Shown: piece by piece, positions 15,064 to 22,405 of the stretch
Layout of the letters: the number at the start of each line of letters is the position of its first letter
Position numbering within the stretch: position 1 is the first letter of the stretch
Source: a virus
Reading direction: 5' to 3' (one strand)
DNA length: 37,995 nucleotides
Virus record (IMG/VR): IMGVR_UViG_3300004457_000705
Location: 1-37,995 of that record
Program-made: the position numbers and the translations under genes
Notes under the pieces: model-generated
The model's input: only the letters and a program-made list of their open reading frames with translations
The model's database searches: none
What the model was told of the DNA's origin: nothing

Positions 15064-16620
15064 GAAGAACTTGCGTCCTCCTGCGTCATATCCTGGTAAT
15101 ACTTCAATAACATCATCTAGTACATCCTGTACTGTAAATGCTAATCCAAGTTTATCAGATAGTTGCTTTCTCAATACAAAGTCAATTGATTTAATGTCAT
15201 CCAACGATGCACCATCATACGGTCCAGGGTCTCTGTCAAACTGTGCTGTATAACTTAGTTCAGCAGTTGTTTCACCAAAACTAGCAAAGTAAGAAATTCG
15301 ACCTTTGTACTTAGGTACCCTAGGTTGATCAGTATCTGTATATCCAGCCATCACACTTAAACTACCATATGGTACAGCATACATATCCATGTATCTAATA
15401 CCTCTAGTTTCATATTCGCCTGTGTTAACATACTGTCTAGAACTTCCGTCATAGTCAATGTTTTCTTCAAAATCATATGCAAAGTATGAAAGACCTAAGT
15501 AACCAATTTCAAAACCTAATCCTTCTTCAGGATCTAATCCTAGATTTGGTTGCACCCAGGAGTCGCCATATTGTTGATACAGTGTAGGGTTACGATAACT
15601 TGTACTAATGTTAGCAAAGAAACCTTTATTGTTATCGAATCCGAGTCTATAAACTCTTGTATCTGCACTTACTCGAGTACCAAACTGCAACTGGTTGTTA
15701 TATGTAATAACAGCATAGCCACTAACATCATCCTGTGACTCACCAATGTAGTTCTCTTTATTGTATGTAATACCTGAAACAATAGTTGTTACAGGATTAA
15801 GATTAAAAGTGTCTCTGGCATCAAAGTAATAACGATCTGCATCGCTTGAGTATGTGCTTACATCTTCAGTGAAGTATTCACCTTCAGTCTTGTTATAGCC
15901 AATTGTTATATGATCGTTCCTTACACTAATGTCAGTCTTTGTACCTTCTTGTACACAATCATTTGACTGTGAAAAAGATGCTGTATAACAATTATCATAA
16001 TCGTATTCATAATCTACAAGTGACATTACCACAGTAAATCCTAATACATCTCTTACTGATTTGATAGTAGTATTTTTATAATCATCTTCTTCAGTGTTAT
16101 CGTTACGAACACTTCCGTTACTTACATCAAAACTAGAAATACTAATAGAGTCAAACAATGCTACATTTAGTAACTGATGGTCTTCACCTAATCTTACTAC
16201 TCCTTGATTCTCAATGGCGTCGTTGATAAACACTGTTCCGCCTAGGCTACCAGAGCCATAAAGAACACTGTTAGGTCCAGAAACAATGTTAACTGTTTCT
16301 AATCCGCTTACAACATCATGTGCAAAGTCATACCAACCAGAGCCGGAATCATTTGCAGGCACACCATTCTTATACACAGTAGTATGTGTAGTTTGAGTAC
16401 CTCGTTCATTAAAGCCAGCAAAGCCTCCGTATCCACCAGCAGTGAATGACATAGCCGGCATAACAATTTCAATAATTGCCATATCGTCTGATACATCCGT
16501 GGTGTCTACTTGACTTACTGAACCAACGACTACAATCTCTTCAATGAGATTAGAGTCTTCTGCTAATACTAAGTTACTTGTTGTTCCAAGTAAAAGAAGC
16601 AGTGTTACTAAGTTTTTCAT
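15043..16620 (-). CDS. TonB-dependent outer-membrane receptor, BtuB-like
   Basis: 525 aa from the ATG at 16620, which has a perfect AAAGGAGATATA ribosome site; an upstream in-frame Met is less likely. A signal peptide (LVTLLLLLG to a VLA/E cleavage site, ~20 aa) is followed by a TonB-box-like EEIVVVGS, a plug domain (GGYGGFAGFNERG, GLETVNIVSGPNSVLYGSGS, then LGGTVFIND) and a beta-barrel of ~390 residues. Barrel landmarks are STSYRNPTLYQQYG, NLGLDPEEG..FEIGY, VNTGEYETRGI and a final AGGRKFFLTLTYK. The compact size and landmark order resemble BtuB/siderophore receptors. The protein ends in Lys, not the usual terminal Phe. It is complete with no frameshift. Such receptors are host proteins and frequent phage receptors; none is known to me in the T4 core. 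Substrate unknown. Confidence 0.9.
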   Translation of the reverse strand: MKNLVTLLLLLGTTSNLVLAEDSNLIEEIVVVGSVSQVDTTDVSDDMAIIEIVMPAMSFTAGGYGGFAGFNERGTQTTHTTVYKNGVPANDSGSGWYDFAHDVVSGLETVNIVSGPNSVLYGSGSLGGTVFINDAIENQGVVRLGEDHQLLNVALFDSISISSFDVSNGSVRNDNTEEDDYKNTTIKSVRDVLGFTVVMSLVDYEYDYDNCYTASFSQSNDCVQEGTKTDISVRNDHITIGYNKTEGEYFTEDVSTYSSDADRYYFDARDTFNLNPVTTIVSGITYNKENYIGESQDDVSGYAVITYNNQLQFGTRVSADTRVYRLGFDNNKGFFANISTSYRNPTLYQQYGDSWVQPNLGLDPEEGLGFEIGYLGLSYFAYDFEENIDYDGSSRQYVNTGEYETRGIRYMDMYAVPYGSLSVMAGYTDTDQPRVPKYKGRISYFASFGETTAELSYTAQFDRDPGPYDGASLDDIKSIDFVLRKQLSDKLGLAFTVQDVLDDVIEVLPGYDAGGRKFFLTLTYK

Positions 16621-16645
16621 TATATCTCCTTTGTTATTATTAATG

Positions 16646-16678
16646 AAAAAGTACACTCCCCAAAATTAGGGAGTGTAC
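16646..16678 (-). terminator. Rho-independent terminator after the AAA+ ATPase gene
   Basis: Perfect 10-bp stem GTACACTCCC / GGGAGTGTAC (16651-16660 and 16669-16678), 8-nt loop, then five T residues on the minus strand (16650-16646). It lies between the AAA+ gene and the receptor gene, so the receptor depends on readthrough or on a promoter I cannot see. Confidence 0.88.
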
Positions 16679-16712
16679 CAGGGTGAAGCGCCTAGGCTAC
16701 TGTGGGAGTATT

Positions 16713-17744
16713 TTAAAATCCCAAACGCTTCATACAAGTGCTCTCGGCCAATCCTTTCCAGGTGTCCGGAGACATTTGTTTTAAGTCAGCTATTTTAAGT
16801 ACCATTCTTAATGATATCTCTCTAAGCCTACTTGACATTTCATGCATAAAGTCTACAACTTCTGCATTGCCTTCTTCGCCAAACTTGTAGTCGTCTAACA
16901 TACCGTCTCCAACAATCTGATGGATTCTAAGAAAACGATCGTTAACACTGTCCATTTCCAAGTCCATGTAGTGACATCTTGACATAAGTGCCGCTAAATG
17001 GTCTTGTATCTTCTTGCTACGAACATTTTCAAAGTTAACGTTAGTAATAAAAATTACACCACCTGAGAACTCAAACCTATCTGGAATGCCTTCTCTTCGT
17101 AATGCAACTGATTCTGACTTCCAACTAATTGTACGCTTCTTACCTGAGTCAAGTACGGCCTTCAACATGTTCAAACATACTTCATCAAATAAGATACTGT
17201 CACAGTCATCAAACACAAGGATATCACCTTTTGCTGAATTGTTAAACAGTGTCTGGTACAGACCAATTGGGGTCATTGAACCTTTTACTACTTCTGTTCT
17301 CGGTGGACGACCAGCGAGTTTAGTTTCTGCATCATACATATCGATGATACTTTCAACACCAAATGACTTACCAACTCCTGGAGGGCCACTTACTATAAGA
17401 CCTCTAACAACACCGTTTGCCACAGCATCTGTCATTTGGTCTAGAATAGCAAAACGCTCTCTAATTCTAGTCATTGCCTGCTCGTCAGTTTCTTTAGGCT
17501 TAGCCTTAGTCTCTGGTGCAGTTTCAACAAGTTTCTCGCCTTCAGCATCTGCTAAAGGTTCAACACTTGCTAGTGTTGGTACTACAACACGGATTGAAGT
17601 ACGCTCTGATCCTAATAATGCTGATGCATCTACAGTCACAAAGTATCCTTTCTTTCCTTGTTGAGTTGGTTTGACCAAAGGAAATACTCCTTCGATCGGT
17701 TGGTTACGGTATACGCCGTTTTCTATCTTTACAAAGTTACTCAT
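16713..17744 (-). CDS. AAA+ ATPase of marine T4-like phages
   Basis: 343 aa from the ATG at 17744, which has a GGGAGG ribosome site; the longer frame to 17777 lacks one. After ~110 N-terminal residues with a beta-rich start and an acidic linker comes an AAA+ core: Walker A SGPPGVGKS (~131-139), Walker B ILVFDDCD (~190-197), a sensor-1-type FITNVNFENV (~245) and a helical C-terminus. Similar ATPases are common in marine T4-like phages but I know no demonstrated role. They resemble MoxR- or ClpX-type remodelling ATPases in motif order. It has its own consensus early promoter and a terminator immediately after, so it is a single-gene unit. Confidence 0.88.
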   Translation of the reverse strand: MSNFVKIENGVYRNQPIEGVFPLVKPTQQGKKGYFVTVDASALLGSERTSIRVVVPTLASVEPLADAEGEKLVETAPETKAKPKETDEQAMTRIRERFAILDQMTDAVANGVVRGLIVSGPPGVGKSFGVESIIDMYDAETKLAGRPPRTEVVKGSMTPIGLYQTLFNNSAKGDILVFDDCDSILFDEVCLNMLKAVLDSGKKRTISWKSESVALRREGIPDRFEFSGGVIFITNVNFENVRSKKIQDHLAALMSRCHYMDLEMDSVNDRFLRIHQIVGDGMLDDYKFGEEGNAEVVDFMHEMSSRLREISLRMVLKIADLKQMSPDTWKGLAESTCMKRLGF

Positions 17745-17784
17745 ATCTAGCCCTCCCACAGGCATTAATTTAAACAATACAGTT

Positions 17785-17813
17785 ATTATACAGTATTAGC
17801 CAGTTTGTGTCAA
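17785..17813 (-). promoter_or_regulatory. Consensus sigma70 promoter of the AAA+ ATPase gene
   Basis: Perfect TTGACA (17808-17813), 17-bp spacer, perfect TATAAT (17785-17790) on the minus strand. The -35 box overlaps the stop codon of the 49-aa membrane protein. The leader is ~35 nt with a strong ribosome site. Confidence 0.88.
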
Positions 17814-17959
17814 CCTAATAAAAGGCTTATTACCCAAACAAACAATACAATTCCAAGCAAGGTTCCAGTAAATTCTGCTCCATCTTCTGCCGTAAATAAC
17901 TGCTTTACTACTGCATACACAAAGTAAAGTGGTATTATTGCGGCTATAAAATGTAACAT
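17810..17959 (-). CDS. 49-aa two-helix membrane protein
   Basis: A short gene with strong support: consensus promoter, AAGGAG ribosome site before the ATG at 17959, and a clean 49-codon frame. The protein begins MLHFIAAIIPLYFVYAVV (first membrane helix), has a short polar loop with charges (KQLFTAEDGAEF), then LLGIVLFVWVISLLLG (second helix) at the C-terminus. The two-helix hairpin is the size of small holins, pinholins or membrane-bound host-takeover peptides. An early-type promoter argues against a simple lysis role. No family is recognised. Confidence 0.78.
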   Translation of the reverse strand: MLHFIAAIIPLYFVYAVVKQLFTAEDGAEFTGTLLGIVLFVWVISLLLG

Positions 17960-17990
17960 ATTTTCTTTCTCCTTTTTGCTTTATGTGTAT

Positions 17991-18019
17991 ATTATACAGT
18001 TAAAAGTGTAGGAAGTCAA
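17991..18019 (-). promoter_or_regulatory. Sigma70 early promoter of the 49-aa membrane protein
   Basis: TTGACT (18014-18019), 17-bp spacer, TATAAT (17991-17996) on the minus strand; leader ~25 nt. Confidence 0.82.
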
Positions 18020-18051
18020 GTGAAAATAACACAAATAAATCAATGACTTAC
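18013..18051 (-). repeat. Shared early-promoter upstream block, copy B
   Basis: Ungapped 32/39 match to 8213-8251. As in copy A it begins just after an upstream gene's stop codon and ends at the -35 box. Confidence 0.6.
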
Positions 18052-18053
18052 GT

Positions 18054-18515
18054 CTATTCTATTGTGATATCTTCCATGCCTGCTGTTCGCAGTTTAGTGA
18101 TATGTCCAATTTGCCATTGCTTAGTATCCAAGCCTTTAAGTATGCCTAAGTACTTGTTACGCAATAATGCAAACTGGTTACATAAGTGGGAGAGATCAAT
18201 AACAGACTGCTCGCCGTCGACATACTTTTCAGCATCTCTACTAGTAAGTTGTCTGTTATATGTTTCAAAGAACTTCCTAAACACAGTACTACGTTCTTTC
18301 CGTAGTGCAATGTTTAAGTGTTCAAGTATTGCTTCGATCTCCTGCAACTGATTAAACCGATGTTCGGTGATACCGGGTAAGGAAGCACTGGCTTTCTCCA
18401 GGCTTCCTTTGATTCGGCATTCGTACTTGGCACTATCTAGTTCTTTTTCAAAGTAAGCAATAGCATCAACGATGTCGCCTAAGTTTGATGTGACTTTGTT
18501 ATACCAAGTACTCAT
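18054..18515 (-). CDS. Recombination-associated conserved protein, UvsY-like
   Basis: 153 aa, entirely helical and charged. The C-terminal half (TYNRQLTSRDAEKYVDG, ...LLRNKYLGILKGLDTKQW, QIGHITKLRTAG) matches by eye the pattern of UvsY in T4-like phages, where Y.D.D/E is followed by a long helix and a QIK/QIG..I..R ending. UvsY helps UvsX displace gp32 from ssDNA. Its position as the fourth gene of a gp32-uvsX operon fits that role. It directly abuts the stop of the 80-aa gene. It is strongly conserved in marine T4-like phages in my recollection; whether it is truly UvsY is less certain. Confidence 0.65.
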   Translation of the reverse strand: MSTWYNKVTSNLGDIVDAIAYFEKELDSAKYECRIKGSLEKASASLPGITEHRFNQLQEIEAILEHLNIALRKERSTVFRKFFETYNRQLTSRDAEKYVDGEQSVIDLSHLCNQFALLRNKYLGILKGLDTKQWQIGHITKLRTAGMEDITIE

Positions 18516-18758
18516 TTAATCCCAATCCCCGTCTTCGTCATCTTCGTCAGCATCTACTGAACTGATTTCAAAATGAGACACAATAGCTGCTCTCATTAGG
18601 CTATCAAATTCATTTATGCTTTCTTCGATTTCTCCAATGTCTGCATGGTCATCGAAAACTCGGACTAGTACTTCAGCGGCCTGCAACTTGTCTTTCTTAG
18701 GGATAAAGTGCTTTGCACTATCCCATAGCTCGTGTAAAAAACTAACATCATGATTCAT
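18516..18758 (-). CDS. Small conserved protein between uvsX and the UvsY-like gene
   Basis: 80 aa from the ATG at 18758, with a GGAGG ribosome site nine bases upstream inside the uvsX end; a longer frame to 18782 would overlap uvsX more and has no such site. It is helical in the first ~65 residues (FLHELWDSAKHFIP, AAEVLVRVFDDH) and ends in a strongly acidic tail (DADEDDEDGDWD). Acidic tails of this kind occur in proteins that compete for ssDNA-binding surfaces. No family is recognised. Gene order implies a recombination or repair accessory role. Confidence 0.78.
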   Translation of the reverse strand: MNHDVSFLHELWDSAKHFIPKKDKLQAAEVLVRVFDDHADIGEIEESINEFDSLMRAAIVSHFEISSVDADEDDEDGDWD

Positions 18759-19854
18759 CGATTGTATCCTCCATAGGATCAATTACATCTGGTTCATCGA
18801 TCATGTCCTCGTCAATTACTGGCGCTTCTGGAATCATATCCCATTCGTCAATAACGATTTGTAACTTATCGCTTGTCCAGCCTTTTCTGAACTCTTTAAT
18901 TTCCTCACCTGTTACAGGGGAAATATAAGATAGTTTGTTACCAACTTTAGTAAGTAGACTTTTCTGTTCCAGCATTTCTACTAGACCACTGTATGGGTCC
19001 ATTCCGCTTTCGTATGGAATCTTAATCTGCACACCTTCAAAAGGTTTGCTATATCTTGATTTCATAACTTTACATGCGGCACGAATACCTTGCACTGTAG
19101 AAACTTTGTTTCCGTCTAAGTCTTCTTTAAGTTTTAGTTTACGCATAGCAACAACAATACTACTTGCATAGATAAAGCCTTGACCACCGCTGATTTTATC
19201 ATCTGGGTCAAACATATCTTGCGAAGCGTATGTGTGGTTAGTTGCAACAATACCTACTGGGAATGGTGCAATCTGGTTAACCATGTTACGCACTAGGGCA
19301 GTTAAGGCTTTGGGCTTTCTACCCATATCACCTTTCATGTCACCTTTTTCAAATTGTGCTACATCGGTTGGTGTAAGTAACATTCCTAAACTATCAATAA
19401 CAAATAACAATTTAGGCATTTCGTCATACTCTAAATCACCGTAGTTACTTTTATAGTCTTTCATAAAGTCACTTAATGTTTTAGCAACATCATCAATCAT
19501 GCTAACACTAATCTTCAGAAGTTTTTCTGGAGTAGTATCTACATCTAATGCTTGTAGCCAATCCTCATCAAGTGCGTTCTCTGAATCAAATAATACAACT
19601 TGGCATCCTTGATCCTGAGCCGCCTTTACAATGTTACCGGAACAGATAAAACTTTTACCTGAACCTGATTCACCTGCAAAAACACTAACTTTTCCTAATG
19701 GAATACCTCTTCCGAAGTCTCCACTAATCAAATAGTTAAGTGTGTGATTTCCTGTGCTGATCCAATCTTTAGGATCATGGAAGCCTGCACTAATTCCAGC
19801 GATGGATTTAGTGACAGACGTCCTGAACTTTGTTAAGTCAAATGGTTTCTGCAT
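18748..19854 (-). CDS. uvsX: RecA-like recombinase UvsX
   Basis: 368 aa, near T4 UvsX (391 aa). RecA core: Walker A GESGSGKS (~57-64), the DSENALDEDW segment, Walker B LLFVIDSLGML (~150-160), and a loop-2 region with ATNHTYASQDMF.....SGG. It catalyses strand invasion in recombination-dependent replication and repair with gp32 and UvsY. The C-terminus is a run of acidic and Ile/Pro residues, as usual in the family. It follows gp32 after 11 bases with a GGAGA ribosome site. Confidence 0.96.
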   Translation of the reverse strand: MQKPFDLTKFRTSVTKSIAGISAGFHDPKDWISTGNHTLNYLISGDFGRGIPLGKVSVFAGESGSGKSFICSGNIVKAAQDQGCQVVLFDSENALDEDWLQALDVDTTPEKLLKISVSMIDDVAKTLSDFMKDYKSNYGDLEYDEMPKLLFVIDSLGMLLTPTDVAQFEKGDMKGDMGRKPKALTALVRNMVNQIAPFPVGIVATNHTYASQDMFDPDDKISGGQGFIYASSIVVAMRKLKLKEDLDGNKVSTVQGIRAACKVMKSRYSKPFEGVQIKIPYESGMDPYSGLVEMLEQKSLLTKVGNKLSYISPVTGEEIKEFRKGWTSDKLQIVIDEWDMIPEAPVIDEDMIDEPDVIDPMEDTIDES

Positions 19855-19865
19855 GATGTCTCCTA

Positions 19866-20909
19866 TTAACCTTGACGGTTTCTAATCATATTTAGAATGT
19901 CATCAGCACTTGCATTACTAGCCGGAGCCGTTGCTGGCTCTGCCGCTACTGGTGCAGGTGTTGGTTCAACTGCTGGTGCAACTGGTGCTGCTGTTTCTAC
20001 TACTGGAGCCGCTGTTTGAGCTACTGCTGGTGCAACTGGTGCAACTGGAGCCGCTACTGGTGCTGCTGTTTGTGCAGGTGCTGTAGTTGCTTGTAAACCA
20101 GGTGCTGGTGCATTTGCAGGAACTTCAACGCCATATGGCTTGTAGAAGTTACCCCATTTTGCAGGATCATATAACTCGCCATCTACTGATGCCGCAAACA
20201 TTTCGCTGATTGCTGTGTAGTGGTCTGCTGTAGGTTGTGCTGGTAAGTAATCTTTAAGATTATGTAAACCATTAGTATCAATAGCCGCTAGTTGAGTTTC
20301 ATCTAGTGAACTCTCTTTACGAGCCCATTTAGAAGTACTGTAATCAGCATACTGTCCTTTAGTAGTTTTACTAACTCTAAAGTCAGAACCATTAAGGTAA
20401 TCAGTTGGAATGTTTTCCATATCTGGGTCCATTAATGACGCTTTGATAATGTTAAAGATTTGAGGTGATATTACAAATCTACGAATTGGGTTTTCTGGTG
20501 CTGTTTCGTTCAATGGATTATCAGTAACGAATCCGTTAAAGATATATGAACGCTTTTTCCAATACTTACGACCCATATCTTCTAAAGACGGATCTTTAAA
20601 CCAAGGACGAACCTCAGTTAGTACTGGACAAACTTCGCCATACATTTCACCACAAGGTACTTGTACAGTTACTGGTTTGTTTTCTCCGCCTACTACACCT
20701 GGGAAGGTGAGACGAATCATTTGTCGCTCTACCCAAAAGAAATCGTTAGTAGTATCAGCATCAGGTAAAAACCTAAGTGTAGCTGAAGTACCTTCGTCGA
20801 TATTCCAATGTGGATAAATTGCGTTGTCGCTCTGTTGAGAGCTGTTTGAGTTTGAACCTTTCGATTCCATTGCCGAGAGCTTTGCTCGGATTTCTGCTAA
20901 TGAGGCCAT
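19866..20909 (-). CDS. 32: Single-stranded DNA-binding protein, T4 gp32-like
   Basis: 347 aa. The N-terminus (ASLAEIRAKLSAME) matches the cooperativity domain. The OB-fold core starts near residue 30 (YPHWNIDEGTSATLRFLPD) and includes CGEMYGEVCPV; only two Cys are seen in what is a four-ligand zinc site in T4, so zinc binding may be reduced or changed. Residues ~265-330 form a long Ala/Pro/Val linker typical of marine gp32, ending in ASADDILNMIRNRQG. It coats ssDNA and organises replication and recombination proteins. It has its own promoter and a ~60-nt leader with possible structure. The terminator at 21060-21086 isolates it from late transcription. Confidence 0.94.
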   Translation of the reverse strand: MASLAEIRAKLSAMESKGSNSNSSQQSDNAIYPHWNIDEGTSATLRFLPDADTTNDFFWVERQMIRLTFPGVVGGENKPVTVQVPCGEMYGEVCPVLTEVRPWFKDPSLEDMGRKYWKKRSYIFNGFVTDNPLNETAPENPIRRFVISPQIFNIIKASLMDPDMENIPTDYLNGSDFRVSKTTKGQYADYSTSKWARKESSLDETQLAAIDTNGLHNLKDYLPAQPTADHYTAISEMFAASVDGELYDPAKWGNFYKPYGVEVPANAPAPGLQATTAPAQTAAPVAAPVAPVAPAVAQTAAPVVETAAPVAPAVEPTPAPVAAEPATAPASNASADDILNMIRNRQG

Positions 20910-20970
20910 GATGTTTCTCCTATGATTGCCATGTTTGCCATATGTGTTACTTGCATAAGTGCTCGTAACT
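20910..20970 (-). promoter_or_regulatory. gp32 mRNA leader with pairing potential
   Basis: Contains GTTAC/GTAAC arms (20965-20969 and 20946-20950) with a nested, competing ACTT/AAGT pair, then a direct repeat ATGGCAA, and finally the AGGAG ribosome site. In T4 the gp32 leader folds into a pseudoknot used for autoregulation; a similar role here is inference. Confidence 0.35.
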
Positions 20971-20976
20971 GGGTTT

Positions 20977-21005
20977 ATTATACTTGCCTAGATAAAGAAA
21001 GTCAA
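20977..21005 (-). promoter_or_regulatory. Sigma70 early promoter of the gp32-uvsX operon
   Basis: TTGACT (21000-21005), 17-bp spacer, TATAAT (20977-20982) on the minus strand. The transcript should start near 20970, leaving a leader of about 60 nt. Confidence 0.85.
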
Positions 21006-21059
21006 CCGTTTATTTTGTATTAAATGTTGACACATTTTTCTTTAACATGTTTATTTAGC

Positions 21060-21086
21060 AAAAAACCTGCACTAGGCAGGTTTTTT
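21060..21086 (-). terminator. Bidirectional terminator between late block and gp32
   Basis: Perfect 11-bp stem AAAAAACCTGC / GCAGGTTTTTT around a 5-nt loop, with a T-run on either strand. It ends late transcription after the 419-aa virion-type gene. Confidence 0.9.
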
Positions 21087-21129
21087 ATGGGTAGTCTACA
21101 CTAAGTGACGCTTCACAGCGTTCTTTTTA

Positions 21130-22389
21130 TTATAGTATATCGTATTGTTCTAGGAATGTTTTGTAATCTTCACCTAAGTCTACAGTGTTATTTACAGTAG
21201 GAGTATTTGTATTTGCCCCAAGTAAACAACTTTTAATAGTACCGTATTCAAATTGGTTAAGTTGTCCACCGCTAGTAATCTTCTTACTAACACCCTGTAA
21301 GTATGCAGATAGTTGGCTGTCATTTGCAGAAAAACTTAACTGATTAACTTGGTGTCCTAGTCTTGCTTCTGGTGTTGCAAAGTCTACTAAGTCATTTTCT
21401 CTTAATAGATCTTTTAGATTAGCAAATGATTCAGTTGCTACTGCTTTTGTAATGTAACTTTCAAATGCAGTTTTCTTAAAGGATAATGATTTTAGTTGTC
21501 CTAATACATTACCTACTTTATCATCAAAATGTGATACTGTAAATTTATCTCTTAGATCAAAATCATCATCTTCTGAAATTTCAATTGCTGTAGTTGATAA
21601 GTTTTCAATAGTTGATTCGTATGTTTTAGCACCACTTAATTTCTTAAATGTGTTTTTAATGTTTTCGATGTTCTCTACTGCTAGTTGAACATACTCTGCA
21701 TTATCTTCGTTCATGATTTTTGCTGTTCGTACATAGTTAACAAATTCTCTGAGCTTCTTAAGATCCTGTGCCATTTCGATAATGCTAGTAGCACTTTCAT
21801 CAAATACTTCACCACCTTTTTGCACATGGCGAGCCATTGCTCTAGCCATTGCTAAATTGTTCTCAGGTAGTTTAAATCTTTCATCGCCGCGTTGTATAAA
21901 GATACTGTGTATGTTTCTGCTTCTTGAACCACGCACTTCTTCATTAACTGCTTTCTTATGTTTAACAACAATCTTCACATTGTCTAAAGATTGATAACTT
22001 GTTTTGCTAGACCCTGACATTGTGTCGAAGCCTTCTTTAATATCTGCCATGTCTTTCTCCGTTTGGTGAGCAATGTCTTGACTTTCCCCTCTGGCTTTTA
22101 ATTTTTTACCAAACACTTTATAGTCAAATTTCATTAAGTAGTCGTGTGCAATGTCTTTTAACATTGTTCTTACTTTATGGTTAGCGAGATCTTCGCTTGT
22201 ATTTAATATAACTGTTTCTGTTTGGTAATCAATTCTAACTAAAATGTTAGGATCTGTTACAACAAAACGTGTTGCTTGAGTTGGATCAATTACCTGTTTG
22301 CCATCGGCTGAAAAACTATCTACGCCAAAGCCAAATCCTTTAAGTATATTAAATACTTTTTCTGCTGTTGCTGTTATATTTACGCTCAT
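21130..22389 (-). CDS. Conserved late protein of marine T4-like phages, probable virion component (419 aa)
   Basis: 419 aa, soluble and mixed helix/strand. The segment SRSRNIHSIFIQ..GERF-like (GDERFKLPENNLAMARAMA, then RHVQKGG, ~165-195) matches a conserved block I recall from structural proteins of unknown role in marine T4-like phages. The N-terminus (~1-90) looks like a small alpha/beta domain; the middle is helical; the end contains a YLQGVSKKITSGG segment. It is the last gene of the late block. A perfect late element is separated from the ATG by five bases and no ribosome site is visible, predicting a leaderless mRNA. Confidence 0.78.
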   Translation of the reverse strand: MSVNITATAEKVFNILKGFGFGVDSFSADGKQVIDPTQATRFVVTDPNILVRIDYQTETVILNTSEDLANHKVRTMLKDIAHDYLMKFDYKVFGKKLKARGESQDIAHQTEKDMADIKEGFDTMSGSSKTSYQSLDNVKIVVKHKKAVNEEVRGSRSRNIHSIFIQRGDERFKLPENNLAMARAMARHVQKGGEVFDESATSIIEMAQDLKKLREFVNYVRTAKIMNEDNAEYVQLAVENIENIKNTFKKLSGAKTYESTIENLSTTAIEISEDDDFDLRDKFTVSHFDDKVGNVLGQLKSLSFKKTAFESYITKAVATESFANLKDLLRENDLVDFATPEARLGHQVNQLSFSANDSQLSAYLQGVSKKITSGGQLNQFEYGTIKSCLLGANTNTPTVNNTVDLGEDYKTFLEQYDIL

Positions 22390-22394
22390 AATAC

Positions 22395-22402
22395 TATTTA
22401 TC
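22395..22402 (-). promoter_or_regulatory. Late promoter element directly before the 419-aa gene (leaderless)
   Basis: GATAAATA on the minus strand, five bases, then the ATG; the A of the start codon (22389) is at the predicted +1. Confidence 0.72.
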
Positions 22403-22405
22403 TAT

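Noticed and set aside
16713-17777. Longer start (17777) for the AAA+ gene
   Set aside because: It lies within a few bases of the predicted transcription start and has no ribosome site; ATG 17744 has GGGAGG.
19930-20110. Repetitive GCTGGTGCAACTGG-like DNA as a repeat element
   Set aside because: It encodes the Ala/Pro/Val linker of gp32; the repetition comes from amino-acid composition.
21027-21055. TTGACA with a weak TTTATT 17 bp downstream on the plus strand
   Set aside because: It would run into the terminator at 21060 within a few bases and no gene follows; the -10 is poor.
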